Made by a program: the position numbers and the translations under genes. Below, piece by piece: positions 16,297-25,372 of a stretch of DNA of 64,000 bases; within the stretch, counting starts at the first letter, position 1; every line of letters begins with the position of its first letter. This stretch comes from JBMOKT01 sp049323895 (GTDB lineage: Bacteria > Bacillota > Peptococcia > Peptococcales > BICA1-8), in NCBI GenBank assembly GCA_049323895.1, contig JBMOKT010000012.1, positions 40,243-104,242 on the forward strand. The letters run 5' to 3'. Under the pieces are notes generated by a model, which saw only the letters and a program-made list of their open reading frames with translations, was not told where the DNA came from and searched no databases.

Positions 16297-17025
16297 TCAT
16301 CTACCTTCCTGCTGATTATGTTGACTGCTTGAAACAACTGTTTCAATAGCCTCCAAATGATTAAGCATAGCTTGTTGTGCTGCGTGAGGGTCCTTGTTTC
16401 TAATGGCTTGTAAGATAGCCTTATGACCTTCAACAGAATCTAATTTTCTCCCGGGAAGCTGAACTGTAACCTTTCTGGCTTCGGTAAGGATATCCCACAA
16501 GGACTCCATTATACGGAATAAAACCTTAGAACCGGTACTTTTGGCAAGAATCATGTGGAATCTAAGATTCGCCTCCGATAAGTTGTCAGAGTTTGCCATA
16601 CCACTTGCCACTAATTCATCCGAACGGTAAACAGCCTCTTCCATTTTAAGCAGGTCTTCAGCAGTGGCATTTTCTGCCGCCCAGGCAGCAGCATGGGTTT
16701 CCAATAGTTTCCTAACCCTAACAATATCTAATAGGTCGTCTTCCCGCTGAACCAATATTGGTGAAATTTGGTTAATAATATAACCTGCATCTAATTGTTC
16801 TACATAAATCCCCAGACCTCTTTTTATTTTTAAAAAGCCTAAACCAGAGAGAATTTTTACTGCTTCCCTAATGGAAGTCCTGCTTACATTAAACATATCA
16901 CATAACTCATTTTCCGATGGGAGCTTATCCCCGGGTTTTAATTTACCGGAAAAAATCATATCTTTTATTTGACCAACAATTTTGTCAGATAAGCTTATGT
17001 GGGTTTCAATGACAGGTTTAAACAT
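16297..17025 (-). CDS. GntR-family (FCD) transcriptional regulator
   Basis: DNA-binding regulator of 242 aa with an N-terminal winged helix (residues about 10-75; LPSENELCDMFNVSRTSIREAVKIL) and a C-terminal FCD ligand domain with metal-binding His candidates (LRFHMILAKSTG, EGHKAILQAI). FCD regulators usually sense a carboxylic acid and repress the linked operon. It lies inside the transporter operon, 40 nt ahead of the DapA-family gene, so it probably controls this unit by feedback. GGAGGGTGAGAT precedes the ATG. Confidence 0.9.
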   Translation of the reverse strand: MFKPVIETHISLSDKIVGQIKDMIFSGKLKPGDKLPSENELCDMFNVSRTSIREAVKILSGLGFLKIKRGLGIYVEQLDAGYIINQISPILVQREDDLLDIVRVRKLLETHAAAWAAENATAEDLLKMEEAVYRSDELVASGMANSDNLSEANLRFHMILAKSTGSKVLFRIMESLWDILTEARKVTVQLPGRKLDSVEGHKAILQAIRNKDPHAAQQAMLNHLEAIETVVSSSQHNQQEGR

Positions 17026-17088
17026 ATCTCACCCTCCGGCACTTTCTCCCCTAATAATGCCATAATTAACACAAAGTTCAAGAATCTT

Positions 17089-18603
17089 TTAAGCAGCAAT
17101 TTTTTTTGTTTTACCTTTTTGCAGCATATTCTTAATCACTGGTATAAATATGGCTCCAAAAGCAATAATCATGAGAATTGTAGAAATTGGTCTGGCAAAG
17201 AAAATGCCAAAACTTCCTTCAGATAAAATAAGCGACTGTCTCATGGATGTTTCTAATAATTGACCCAAAACAAGTGCTAGTACCAGTGGCGCTCCGGGAT
17301 ATTTAAGCTTTTTCATGAAATATCCAACAAAGCCAAAACCAATGGTAAGATAAACATCAAACATGGAATTGTTTAAGCTATAGGCGCCCACCAGGATAAA
17401 TGCCAAAACAACAGCATTTAGGGTAGCTTTGGGAACCTGTAAAATACGGACGAAAACCGGTACAAACAGTAGTACCATTAATATTAAAATTACATTACCC
17501 ACATACATGCTGGCTATTAGACCCCAAACAAAATCAGGGTTTCTCTCGAAAAGCATTGGTCCTGGTCTTAAACCAAACATCATTAATGCACCCATTAAGA
17601 TGGCTGTACTGGCTGAACCTGGTACACCAAGAGTTAATAACGGTACAAAGGCACCGACAGAGGCTGCATTATTTGCACATTCAGGTGCAGCTACCCCTTC
17701 AATTGCCCCTTTGCCAAATTCTTCGGGATTTTTAGATGCCTTTTTGGCCATTCCATAGGAGATAAATGAGGCAATTGTTGCCCCGGCACCAGGCAACATT
17801 CCGATAAAGAAACCAACCGCTGTTCCTCTGGCAATAGTCCATTTGGATCTAGCCCAATCCATTGCTGATGGAAACAGTTTTCTCCAACGGAGGTCAGCAT
17901 TTTTAAGACCATCAATATTCACTTTTTCTTCCGAAGCCAGTATTATTTCAGCAATACCAAAAACACCCATAGCCACTGGAATAAAATCAATACCGCTGAA
18001 CAATTCTATCATACCAAAGGTAAAACGAGGCATGCCCGTAACTAAATCTAAGCCAATTATTGCTAAGAATAAACCGACTAAAGCACTAATGAAACCTTTG
18101 ACAGGATTTTCACCCGTCATTCCGGCTAGTGTTGTTAACCCAAGAACCATTAGGGCAAAATATTCTGGAGGACCAAAACTTAGGGCAGCCTTAGCTAAGG
18201 CTGGTGCTAAAAAAGTAAAAGCAATTACGGAAACTGTTCCGCCGATAAAGGAGCTAAATGCAGCCATACCCATGGCAGGACCTGCTTTGCCCTGTTGTGC
18301 CAAAGGGTAGCCATCCAAAGTAGTCATAACCGCCGCGGAATCCCCAGGAGTATTAATGAGGATAGAAGTTATAGAACCCCCGTACATAGCACCATAATAG
18401 ATTCCCGCTAACATAATAATTCCCGAAACAGGGTCTGACCCAAAGGTGATTGGCAGCAGTACTGCCAAACCGGCAGAAGGTCCCAAACCTGGCAGTGCAC
18501 CGATAATGGTTCCAGAAACAACTCCTATTAAACAGTAGAGGATATTCATTGGAGTAATAGCTACTGTAAATCCGTATAAAAGATTCGTAAGTGTTTCAAA
18601 CAT
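17089..18603 (-). CDS. TctA-family large membrane subunit of TTT transporter
   Basis: Main permease of a tripartite tricarboxylate transporter, 504 aa, about 12 hydrophobic segments. Family motifs: GTIIGALPGLGPSAG near residue 35, GIYYGAMYGGSITSILINTPGDSAA, FFIGMLPGAGATIASF and NNAASVGAFVPLLTLGVPGS. With TctB and the TctC receptor encoded just upstream, it would take up a di- or tricarboxylate using the ion gradient. 16 bp separate it from tctB. Confidence 0.93.
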   Translation of the reverse strand: MFETLTNLLYGFTVAITPMNILYCLIGVVSGTIIGALPGLGPSAGLAVLLPITFGSDPVSGIIMLAGIYYGAMYGGSITSILINTPGDSAAVMTTLDGYPLAQQGKAGPAMGMAAFSSFIGGTVSVIAFTFLAPALAKAALSFGPPEYFALMVLGLTTLAGMTGENPVKGFISALVGLFLAIIGLDLVTGMPRFTFGMIELFSGIDFIPVAMGVFGIAEIILASEEKVNIDGLKNADLRWRKLFPSAMDWARSKWTIARGTAVGFFIGMLPGAGATIASFISYGMAKKASKNPEEFGKGAIEGVAAPECANNAASVGAFVPLLTLGVPGSASTAILMGALMMFGLRPGPMLFERNPDFVWGLIASMYVGNVILILMVLLFVPVFVRILQVPKATLNAVVLAFILVGAYSLNNSMFDVYLTIGFGFVGYFMKKLKYPGAPLVLALVLGQLLETSMRQSLILSEGSFGIFFARPISTILMIIAFGAIFIPVIKNMLQKGKTKKIAA

Positions 18604-18619
18604 TCATATCCCTACCTTT

Positions 18620-19078
18620 CTATAACCCAAAGAAGCCTTTGGGGAATGGAACATCTAAACCTATCCGGAATATTAAATAAAGAACCAGAGGCAGAATAAC
18701 CATCATACCGATGGAAGTAAAAATTTTACGTTCCTCTGCCAAAAAGGTAACTAAAAAGCCAGCTAATAAGCCCATGGAAATAATCATACCTAAGAAATTT
18801 ACTAGCAGCCCTGCAATTACTGCACTGCCAATTAAGGTAATCAGCAGCTTAAACCCTTCTTTTGAAAACACTTCCGTTTCTGTTTTAGAACCGGCTTTAA
18901 AAGTTTGGTATAACAATATAACTGAAGTTAAAGCTAAAAGGAGACCAACACAAAAAGGTACAAATCCCGGACCCGGACCTTCATCTCCCCACCAAAGTTC
19001 CAAGGAAACTCCGCTAATGAGGATATAAATAGAAAGGGCTAATAACATTGCACCAGCTATCCTATCTGCTTTTTTCAC
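18620..19078 (-). CDS. TctB-family small membrane subunit of TTT transporter
   Basis: 152-aa integral membrane protein with four predicted hydrophobic segments (about residues 8-26, 38-58, 80-105, 118-140) and the GPGFVPFCVGLLLAL motif of TctB after the first helix. It acts with TctA in the membrane; its exact role in TTT systems is unclear. It lies between receptor and permease genes in the usual C-B-A order. Confidence 0.9.
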   Translation of the reverse strand: MKKADRIAGAMLLALSIYILISGVSLELWWGDEGPGPGFVPFCVGLLLALTSVILLYQTFKAGSKTETEVFSKEGFKLLITLIGSAVIAGLLVNFLGMIISMGLLAGFLVTFLAEERKIFTSIGMMVILPLVLYLIFRIGLDVPFPKGFFGL

Positions 19079-19120
19079 TTACATACCACCCCTTCTCTTA
19101 ATCAGTGACAAATACTTGTT

Positions 19121-19151
19121 TTTAAGGGGAGAGTCCCCCTCTCCCCTTAAA
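19121..19151 (-). promoter_or_regulatory. Strong intercistronic hairpin between tctC and tctB
   Basis: Perfect 13-bp stem TTTAAGGGGAGAG / CTCTCCCCTTAAA with a 5-nt loop, 9 nt after the tctC stop. No T-run follows, so it is more likely a 3'-end stabiliser or partial terminator that raises receptor over permease, as in many binding-protein transport operons. Confidence 0.7.
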
Positions 19152-19159
19152 TTAAAATA

Positions 19160-20179
19160 CTATTTTGCAGCACCAATTTGTTTAAAGATATCTGCATACA
19201 TATCGCTTAATTCTACTATAGCTTTGCTAAACTCTTCGGAACCCAAGAAACGCGGAGTGATGGAGTTTTTCTTAATATAATCTTCCTGCCATGCACCACT
19301 CTCGTGCAGCTTTCTAAGCACGTCTTCCCAATACTTAACTGCCTCTGCAGGAGCATCTTTTGGTAAAACAACTCCTCTGAACTGAGCCAAACTTGCGTTT
19401 ACTCCTTCTTCGATCAAAGTTGGTACATTATCAAAGCCCGGAATTCTTTCCTTACTTGCTACTACTATTGCTCTTGCCTTGCCGCCTTCAACCTGGTTTA
19501 ACGCTTCACCAGGGTTAGCCCAAACTAGGTCTACGTGTCCACCTAAAAGGGCTGTCATTGCTTGACCACCACTCTCAAAAGGAACATATTTTAATTCTAT
19601 ACCCGCCTTGTCCTGAAGTACGCGATACATAACAGCGTCATCGGAAGTACCACTTGTACCACCAACTGCCAGACTCTTAGGCTTAGCTTTTGATTTTTCA
19701 ATTACTTGTTTTACACTGGTAATTTCAGAATCTTCCCTAACAAATAAAGCTAAAGTATCCATTGCCAACCCTGCAACAGGTGTGAAATCCTTATAGGAAA
19801 CAGGTGAATTTCCTAAAAGAGGCGCTGTGTAGAAACTGGAACTAACTGATGCCATATAATATGGATTACCTTTTTTTTCTGCTACATAAGCATAACCAAT
19901 GGATCCACTGCCGCCTGGCTTGTTAACAACGTTAATAGGCTGGCTTACCCATTTGCTGTCAGTAATAACTTTTACCATTGATCTAGCCATGATGTCACTA
20001 CCACCACCGGCACCGAAAGGAACTATGAACTCGATAGCTCTTTCAGGATAAGCAGGTTTTGGTGGTTCAGCCTTTGGTTGTTCCTTAGGAGTTTCCTTAG
20101 GTGCTGATGAGCAGCCTCCTACCAAAGTGACTACTAACATAACCGCCAAAAGTAAAGCCAATATCTTTCTCATTTTCAT
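19160..20179 (-). CDS. TctC-family tricarboxylate-binding lipoprotein
   Basis: Extracytoplasmic receptor of the TTT system, 339 aa. Signal peptide MKMRKILALLLAVMLV and lipobox LVGGC, then a Pro/Lys/Glu linker and a TctC domain (IEFIVPFGAGGGSDIMARSM, VVNKPGGSGSIGYAYV, VGGTSGTSDD, GHVDLVWANPGEAL). ATG at 20179 lies 8 nt after GGAGG; the upstream in-frame GTG at 20188 falls in the ribosome site. First of the tctCBA set, behind the two ferredoxin/Cys-His gene pairs, so those proteins probably act on the imported acid. Confidence 0.93.
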   Translation of the reverse strand: MKMRKILALLLAVMLVVTLVGGCSSAPKETPKEQPKAEPPKPAYPERAIEFIVPFGAGGGSDIMARSMVKVITDSKWVSQPINVVNKPGGSGSIGYAYVAEKKGNPYYMASVSSSFYTAPLLGNSPVSYKDFTPVAGLAMDTLALFVREDSEITSVKQVIEKSKAKPKSLAVGGTSGTSDDAVMYRVLQDKAGIELKYVPFESGGQAMTALLGGHVDLVWANPGEALNQVEGGKARAIVVASKERIPGFDNVPTLIEEGVNASLAQFRGVVLPKDAPAEAVKYWEDVLRKLHESGAWQEDYIKKNSITPRFLGSEEFSKAIVELSDMYADIFKQIGAAK

Positions 20180-20261
20180 AAAATCCACCTCCGTTTTTTA
20201 ATTAACACTTCTTCAAACCCCCGGGGAAAACTTTCTCTTCCTTCCACCTCCTTAAAACATG

Positions 20262-20909
20262 TTAGGCTTTATCTGCTTCTGCTTCTTGAGGTACATATTT
20301 TTCCAGAAGTTTTTCTGCTCTATCTGGGTTATAGATACCGCACACACAGGGGTGTGATATCTTAACAGCAGCATCTTTAACGGTCATACGACCTTTCTTT
20401 ACTTTCTCAATACAATCTTCAACTAATCCGGAGGAAATCAGGCCATGTCCGCACATAGTTACTAACTCCAATACCTCTTCTGAAGGCAGTTTTTCAACGT
20501 TACCCCACACTTCTAAAGAAAGGTTTACGCAATGGGGCTTGATATCCAATTCCCGGGCAATATCCAATACTTCATCGGTCAATCCGCTAACAGTAACAGA
20601 CAAGCCCTGGTCTAATTCCACAATTCTTTTCAATACCTCTTTCATCTTTTCCTTAGAAGAAAAGGCACATCTAACTCTAGGAACATCATTTAATGCATCG
20701 CGTATTTCCTGAATGTCAACACCTGATAAAATTGTCCCTGTGTCATACGACCCGATATTACTGGGTCCTAAATCAAATACTTCATCTAATACCTTTCTCA
20801 TCTTATCCTTGGAACCCTCATGGTTAAATCCATAAGCTGAAGTGACCAGTAAAACGTAATCATCTTTTAAACTTTCTTCAGTTCCTCTGCGGTGCAGTGA
20901 ATGTGTCAT
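20262..20909 (-). CDS. Unrecognised Cys/His-rich protein, copy B
   Basis: 215 aa, no family recognised. It starts MTHSLHRRGTEES, nearly the same opening as the paralogue at 22828-23484 (MTHSLHRSGSIES). Conserved features in both: KPHxxNxSLxVWG near the middle, TMCGHxxI, and CxCGIxN near the C-terminus. These clustered Cys and His could bind a metal or cluster. No signal peptide or TM segment, so cytoplasmic. The gene follows a 4Fe-4S protein gene by 12 nt; both pairs keep this order, so the two products likely form a complex. Function unknown; a redox or acid-transforming role with the neighbouring dehydrogenase is inference. Confidence 0.8.
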   Translation of the reverse strand: MTHSLHRRGTEESLKDDYVLLVTSAYGFNHEGSKDKMRKVLDEVFDLGPSNIGSYDTGTILSGVDIQEIRDALNDVPRVRCAFSSKEKMKEVLKRIVELDQGLSVTVSGLTDEVLDIARELDIKPHCVNLSLEVWGNVEKLPSEEVLELVTMCGHGLISSGLVEDCIEKVKKGRMTVKDAAVKISHPCVCGIYNPDRAEKLLEKYVPQEAEADKA

Positions 20910-20921
20910 TTAGTTCCCCCC

Positions 20922-21650
20922 CTATTTTGTCACTAAAGGTCTGCCAAGACCTAAGTTAACTTTAGAATTTTTACGTACCCTTATTCCCATTTCTTCCAAT
21001 ACAGGAAGGATAGGCAATGAACCATCTTCGCTAAAGCGATATATCATATCCAGGGAAAAAACAGTGTCTAATTCACTGGCAACTTTTTTGATGACATCCA
21101 TCACCGGCACTAATTGGGATTCAGGGATACCAAACTCAATAATACAGGAAACCATCTTTTCATTCATATATTCCGGTTTGATTGTCCCTTTTTCCCTGTC
21201 AGCCATTAAATGGGTTAGCGGATTCATCTCTTCAAATTCAATCCCCAGCTTCCCTAGGGCAGTAGTCATTTTCTGTACTTGTTCCATATTTGTGCCTAAG
21301 CAAGGACGACCCATTTCAATAGCAATTCCGATTTGTCCACGGACAACCCTGCCTGTAACATCATTTGTTTTTACTTCCTCAGTACCTCTTCCAGGAATTT
21401 TAGTTACTGAGTGGGTAGTCATAGGGTCACTAAAGAACTTCCTCGCAGCTCTTGTTCCCTCATAGAGTCCTGGCTGCTCAAAAAATGCCTTTTTGGGACA
21501 CCTAACAACTCTAATACGGCTGCAGTTTCCGCATTCAAAACATGCATCTTCATCAATACTAGCTTTTTTATCAACTACTGTAATCGCATTGGCAGGGCAA
21601 TAAGGCACACATATACCACAGCCGCTGCATTTTTCTTGATCAATTCTCAT
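20922..21650 (-). CDS. 4Fe-4S protein with unrecognised C-terminal domain, copy B
   Basis: 242 aa. An N-terminal ferredoxin domain carries two cluster motifs (CSGCGICVPYCP at about 8-19 and CFECGNCSRIRVVRCP at about 37-52). The remainder of about 180 aa is not recognised; it opens with GRGTEEVKTNDVTGR, shared almost exactly with the paralogue at 23499-24233, and ends KVNLGLGRPL. Cytoplasmic. AGGAGG precedes the ATG. It sits between the Ldh2-type dehydrogenase and the Cys/His-rich partner gene, so electron transfer linked to acid oxidation or reduction is plausible but unproven. Confidence 0.82.
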   Translation of the reverse strand: MRIDQEKCSGCGICVPYCPANAITVVDKKASIDEDACFECGNCSRIRVVRCPKKAFFEQPGLYEGTRAARKFFSDPMTTHSVTKIPGRGTEEVKTNDVTGRVVRGQIGIAIEMGRPCLGTNMEQVQKMTTALGKLGIEFEEMNPLTHLMADREKGTIKPEYMNEKMVSCIIEFGIPESQLVPVMDVIKKVASELDTVFSLDMIYRFSEDGSLPILPVLEEMGIRVRKNSKVNLGLGRPLVTK

Positions 21651-21670
21651 TTATTTACCTCCTAGTTAAC

Positions 21671-22735
21671 TTAGATAATTGACTCCGGTAAAGGAACCGA
21701 AAATTTAACTGACAGCTGTTCAAATTTTTCTAATAATTCTTTGCCTAGGGAAATACCCCTTGCATAATTGGTTTTGGCTAACTCCCTTTCCCTTTCCCCA
21801 GGCATTCTTATTTCATCATAACCATATGCTTTGGGGAGACTCTTCATTTCACCAATCATGGCATCCATTCTGGATCTAATTTCCTCTAAGTCTAAAAATC
21901 CCTGAGGATTTATCGCAATCATTAGATGCCCCACATTACTTGGGTCTAAGGAGTCACTGTATTGCCAGATGACACCTTTGCCATAACCTGCCCCGGTTAG
22001 TAAGCCCGACAACATTTCAATTGCCATTGCCAGAGCAGCACCTTTATGTGCTCCCATGGGCAGAATGCATCCTTTTAAGGCTTCTTTAGCATCGGCAGTG
22101 GGTTTACCCTCACTGTCCAAGGCCCAGTCCGGACCAATAGGTTCGCCCTCTTGAGCAGCCTTTATAATTTTGCCCCGTGCAACTATACTGGTTGCCATAT
22201 CGATTGAAATTGGTCCAAAATCCGATCCTCCCGGAATAGATATTGCCAAGGGATTTGTTCCAAAATAGGCCTCCCGTCCTCCCCAAGGCGGGATAGCAGG
22301 TGGTCCATTTGCAATTACAATACCTACTAAATTTTCTTCTAGCGCCATATTGGCATAATAGGAAGCAGCACTGAAATGATTGCTGTTTTTAACACCTACT
22401 GCAGCAATACCAAACTCTTTTGCCTTCTTTATTACAGTTTTCATTGCCTCATATGCTGCTACATGACCCAGTCCATTATCCGCATCAACTATGGCCAGAG
22501 CAGGAAAATTAAAAACAGTCTTAATAACAGGCTCTTTGTTTATCAATCCCTTTTCCAGCCTCTCCAAATAGACAGGCAGCCTGGTCAATCCATGGGACCC
22601 AACACCCTCCAAATCTGCTTGGATAAGGACCTTGACCACTATTTGGGCATCTTCCTTTTTTATTCCCGAATTAATGAGCAGCTTTTCTGAAAAGTCAATT
22701 AATTCCGGAACCGAAAACAAATTATTACTCTTCAT
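21671..22735 (-). CDS. Ldh2/malate-type NAD(P)-dependent dehydrogenase
   Basis: Member of the malate/L-lactate/ureidoglycolate dehydrogenase family (unrelated to classical LDH), 354 aa. Visible: SHGLTRLPVYLERL with the family His, DADNGLGHVAAYEAM, KNSNHFSAASYYA with catalytic His, GTNPLAISIPG, MGAHKGAALAMAIEMLSG. Known members oxidise or reduce malate, lactate, sulfolactate, ureidoglycolate or 2,3-diketogulonate. It is framed by the two ferredoxin/Cys-His gene pairs in the same operon, suggesting that they act on the same hydroxy acid or its keto acid. Confidence 0.88.
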   Translation of the reverse strand: MKSNNLFSVPELIDFSEKLLINSGIKKEDAQIVVKVLIQADLEGVGSHGLTRLPVYLERLEKGLINKEPVIKTVFNFPALAIVDADNGLGHVAAYEAMKTVIKKAKEFGIAAVGVKNSNHFSAASYYANMALEENLVGIVIANGPPAIPPWGGREAYFGTNPLAISIPGGSDFGPISIDMATSIVARGKIIKAAQEGEPIGPDWALDSEGKPTADAKEALKGCILPMGAHKGAALAMAIEMLSGLLTGAGYGKGVIWQYSDSLDPSNVGHLMIAINPQGFLDLEEIRSRMDAMIGEMKSLPKAYGYDEIRMPGERERELAKTNYARGISLGKELLEKFEQLSVKFSVPLPESII

Positions 22736-22827
22736 TTATATCCCACCAGTTTATTTAATTAAAGAAGGATAAGGAAAGGGCAGCGGGGAACAAATCCCTA
22801 ACCCTATCCTCCCAGGGGGTTAACTAG

Positions 22828-23484
22828 TTATTCAGAAGCAGCTGCAGCTTCTTTCTCTGCTGCTTTTCCAACTGTCTCGGTTATAATTTCTGCACATCTG
22901 ACCTGGTTAAAAATACCGCAATAGCAGAAGTTAGCCAGTTTTATAGCTGCTTCATCCTCTGTTAAACGTCCTTTTCTAACTTGATCAAACATATGCTCTA
23001 CGAATTTAGGTGGAATCATATGGTGCCCACACATAGTAGTAATAGATAGTGTAGTGTCATCAGGCAAATTGTCTTTTTTACCCCAAACTCCTAGTGAATA
23101 ATTAATTGAATGAGGCTTTACCCCAGCTTCTTCACAAGCAGGTAAAACTTCACTTAATACTCCTGTTATTACAACTGACTGGTCTAAATCCTTTGCCTTG
23201 ATTTGCTTTAAAAATTCAACAACCTGTTCCTTTTTAGTAAATACACCCCTAATCCGGGACTTATCTATAATGCGTTCTTTGATATACTCGCTAGGATACT
23301 GGGTGATAGGTCCAGTCTTAACATCACCCCAATTTTCTGAACCCAAGGCCTCTGCAACTGCGATAAACTCTAATGCCTTGACCTTAATATTGGTATCATT
23401 AACACCTTTTGTTTGATACATAAACCAGTTAAAGTCCTTTTTCTGTGACTCAATGGAACCTGAGCGATGCAGTGAATGGGTCAC
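22828..23484 (-). CDS. Unrecognised Cys/His-rich protein, copy A
   Basis: 218 aa, paralogue of the protein at 20262-20909. Shared: MTHSLHRxGxxES start, KPHSINYSLGVWG, TMCGHHMIP, FCYCGIFN. The tail is rich in Glu and Ala. Sequence between these blocks has diverged, so the duplication is old and the two copies probably keep separate substrates or partners. Soluble, no signal. It follows its 4Fe-4S partner gene by 14 nt. No family or function is known to me. Confidence 0.8.
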   Translation of the reverse strand: MTHSLHRSGSIESQKKDFNWFMYQTKGVNDTNIKVKALEFIAVAEALGSENWGDVKTGPITQYPSEYIKERIIDKSRIRGVFTKKEQVVEFLKQIKAKDLDQSVVITGVLSEVLPACEEAGVKPHSINYSLGVWGKKDNLPDDTTLSITTMCGHHMIPPKFVEHMFDQVRKGRLTEDEAAIKLANFCYCGIFNQVRCAEIITETVGKAAEKEAAAASE

Positions 23485-23498
23485 TTAACCTTCCTCCT

Positions 23499-24233
23499 TT
23501 ACGCTAATGATAATGGTTTGCCAAGACCCACATTTACCTTTCCGCGGTAGGGCTGGGGTATTCCCAGTTCATCAAGGCATTCCAGGGCTTTTGTTTGTCC
23601 CTTTTCATCTGTTCTAAGTATTAAACCTAAGGAAAAGACAGTATCTATTTCCTTTTCTACCTTCTGTAAAGCTTTAAGTATGGTAGGCAGTTCCGCTTCT
23701 TTGCATTTTGCTTCGACGATAACAGATAATAGATGGTAATCCAAGCAATCTTCCTCTAATTTTCCCGTTTTTAAATCAGGCATCAATGCTGCAAGGGGGG
23801 TGTGCTCTGCAGGGGCTAATTCGGCACCAACAGCTGCAATTGCCATAGCTACCTTTTCGGCATCCCTTAAAAATACTCCCATGCCGGGACGCCCCATATC
23901 AATTGCTATCCCTACTTCTCCCTTTTTTGTACGACCGGAAACATCATTTGTCTTTACCTCTTCCGTTCCCCTGCCGCTGACACCGGTTACCCCGTGGCTT
24001 TCCACCGGATCGCTGATAACATGCTGGAACTGCTTATAAAAAGTATCTAACTCAATAGGCAGTATTGCTCCTTTGGGGCAAACCTTCTGCCGAAGGCAAA
24101 CATAGCACTCTGTACACCTTTGTTGGTCAATCCAGCACTTTTTATCCTCAGCGGAGTAATGAATAGCATCAACTGTACAATATTTGTTACAAATTTTACA
24201 GCCATTGCACAAATCCTTATTGATAATTGTCAT
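23499..24233 (-). CDS. 4Fe-4S protein with unrecognised C-terminal domain, copy A
   Basis: 244 aa, first gene of the 10-gene operon. The N-terminal domain carries CNGCKICNKYC and CTECYVCLRQKVCP cluster motifs; the first lacks the usual Pro after the fourth Cys. The C-terminal domain shares GRGTEEVKTNDVSGR, DMGRPGMG and KVNLGLGKPL with copy B. ATG at 24233 lies behind GAAAGGAGT; the longer frame from 24287 lacks a ribosome site. Its promoter must lie in 24240-24450; no sigma-54 site is found there, unlike the rest of the island. Confidence 0.82.
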   Translation of the reverse strand: MTIINKDLCNGCKICNKYCTVDAIHYSAEDKKCWIDQQRCTECYVCLRQKVCPKGAILPIELDTFYKQFQHVISDPVESHGVTGVSGRGTEEVKTNDVSGRTKKGEVGIAIDMGRPGMGVFLRDAEKVAMAIAAVGAELAPAEHTPLAALMPDLKTGKLEEDCLDYHLLSVIVEAKCKEAELPTILKALQKVEKEIDTVFSLGLILRTDEKGQTKALECLDELGIPQPYRGKVNVGLGKPLSLA

Positions 24234-24273
24234 ATTCCGACTCCTTTCATAATCATTTTTAGTTAACATACAG

Positions 24274-24283
24274 ATGACATCAT
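24274..24283. promoter_or_regulatory. Possible GntR/FCD operator
   Basis: ATGACATCAT is a dyad (ATGA-CA-TCAT) in the leader of the ferredoxin/transporter operon, about 45 nt upstream of its first start codon. It could bind the FCD regulator encoded in the operon. This short match is weak evidence. Confidence 0.25.
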
Positions 24284-24454
24284 ACATGTGATATTAAAAA
24301 ATATTTCGAATTTTATTGATATATTCGTTACATCAAAATCATTACCTAGTTTATTTCATATATTTCAATAATTTTTAGAAGTCTTGAAATTAGAAATAAC
24401 TATGGTTAATTAGAAAACACGTCTTGCGCCGAGCCTTTGGCGACTGCAAAGGTA

Positions 24455-24481
24455 TAAAAAAAGCCCAAAGGATTTGGGCTA
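24455..24481 (-). terminator. Rho-independent terminator
   Basis: Stem AGCCCAAA/TTTGGGCT with a 3-nt loop and seven T on the minus strand, just after the 183-aa hypothetical gene. Confidence 0.88.
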
Positions 24482-24494
24482 TACAACTTTCGAA

Positions 24495-25046
24495 TTATTC
24501 CTGGCTTTTCACCACTAAATCTTCATGCCAGTATTCAACTTGTTTGTGCTGGTTTACATCCTGATACATTTCCAAAAGGTGGGAATATTTGAAAGCAAAG
24601 CTGAAAAATAACTGAATTTCCGGCTTTGTTCTATCACAGGAACGGAGAATGACCTTATCAGGATAAAAATAGTATAGGTAATCGGCATCCCGCCATGTTA
24701 ATTGAACATTGCCCAAATATAATACCACATTACCCCATTCCTCTATGTGAAAATCACTCAACAGTCCTCTCCCAACCTGGAATTGACCAACCTTGTAGCC
24801 CAGGGTATGATCCAGCTTGCCCATAAAGGTGGTAAAATGCTCTAAGATAAACCTGCATGGAAGGCTTATTTCTTCTATCAACCTCCGCTCAGTGGTTAAT
24901 CTTCGTTTAATAATATTTAGCCTTTCCAGACTGGGCAGGTTTTTCGGAATTTCTTTTAGGGATTCCTGCAACTGCCAAAAAGCCATATTTAAATCTTCAT
25001 AGGTCTCTAAAAGTTTTTGGTCTAAATTTTTCCTGCTTTCCTGCAT
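24495..25046 (-). CDS. Hypothetical soluble protein
   Basis: About 183 aa, not recognised. The N-terminal half is Leu/Glu/Arg-rich and likely helical (residues 1-70); the C-terminal half is aromatic-rich (WRDADYLYYFYPD, LFFSFAFKYSH). No signal peptide, membrane segment or metal motif. ATG at 25046 fits the ribosome site GGAAGG better than the ATG 9 nt earlier, which overlaps it. It stands alone with its own terminator. Confidence 0.65.
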   Translation of the reverse strand: MQESRKNLDQKLLETYEDLNMAFWQLQESLKEIPKNLPSLERLNIIKRRLTTERRLIEEISLPCRFILEHFTTFMGKLDHTLGYKVGQFQVGRGLLSDFHIEEWGNVVLYLGNVQLTWRDADYLYYFYPDKVILRSCDRTKPEIQLFFSFAFKYSHLLEMYQDVNQHKQVEYWHEDLVVKSQE

Positions 25047-25142
25047 TAAGGTCATCCTTCCTAAAAAAACTTACTTTATATACTTCCAGGTTCAATTCCT
25101 AAGTATACCATTTTTCTTAAATTATGCAATTTTCCACTGAAC

Positions 25143-25175
25143 AAAAAAAATCCCCATTAATGTAGGGGATTTTTC
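25143..25175 (-). terminator. Terminator after tRNA-Pro
   Basis: Stem AAAAATCCCC/GGGGATTTTT with loop ATTAATGTA, then T-rich sequence on the minus strand. Confidence 0.88.
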
Positions 25176-25183
25176 TGTATGGC

Positions 25184-25260
25184 TGGTCGGGGTGACAGGA
25201 TTTGAACCTGCGGCCTCTGCGTCCCGAACGCAGCGCTCTACCAAGCTGAGCCACACCCCG
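25184..25260 (-). tRNA. tRNA-Pro (anticodon CGG)
   Basis: 77-nt cloverleaf. Acceptor arms CGGGGTG/CACCCCG, encoded 3' CCA, anticodon arm CTGCG-TTCGGGA-CGCAG with anticodon CGG at the loop centre, T-arm with GGTTCAAATCC. The D-loop region GCTCAGCTTGGTAGAGC is intact. Confidence 0.95.
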
Positions 25261-25372
25261 ATAGGTTTAATTATAGCTATTTTTTCATCAGGGCGCAAAT
25301 ATATCTTGCTGATAAGTATAACAAACAAAATAGCAGGTAAACCTTTCTTTTACCGCTGCTACATATAAAAAA

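Noticed and set aside
24234..24450. Fifth sigma-54 promoter before the ferredoxin/transporter operon
   Set aside because: No GG-N10-GC element is found on the coding strand in this leader, so this unit is probably controlled differently.
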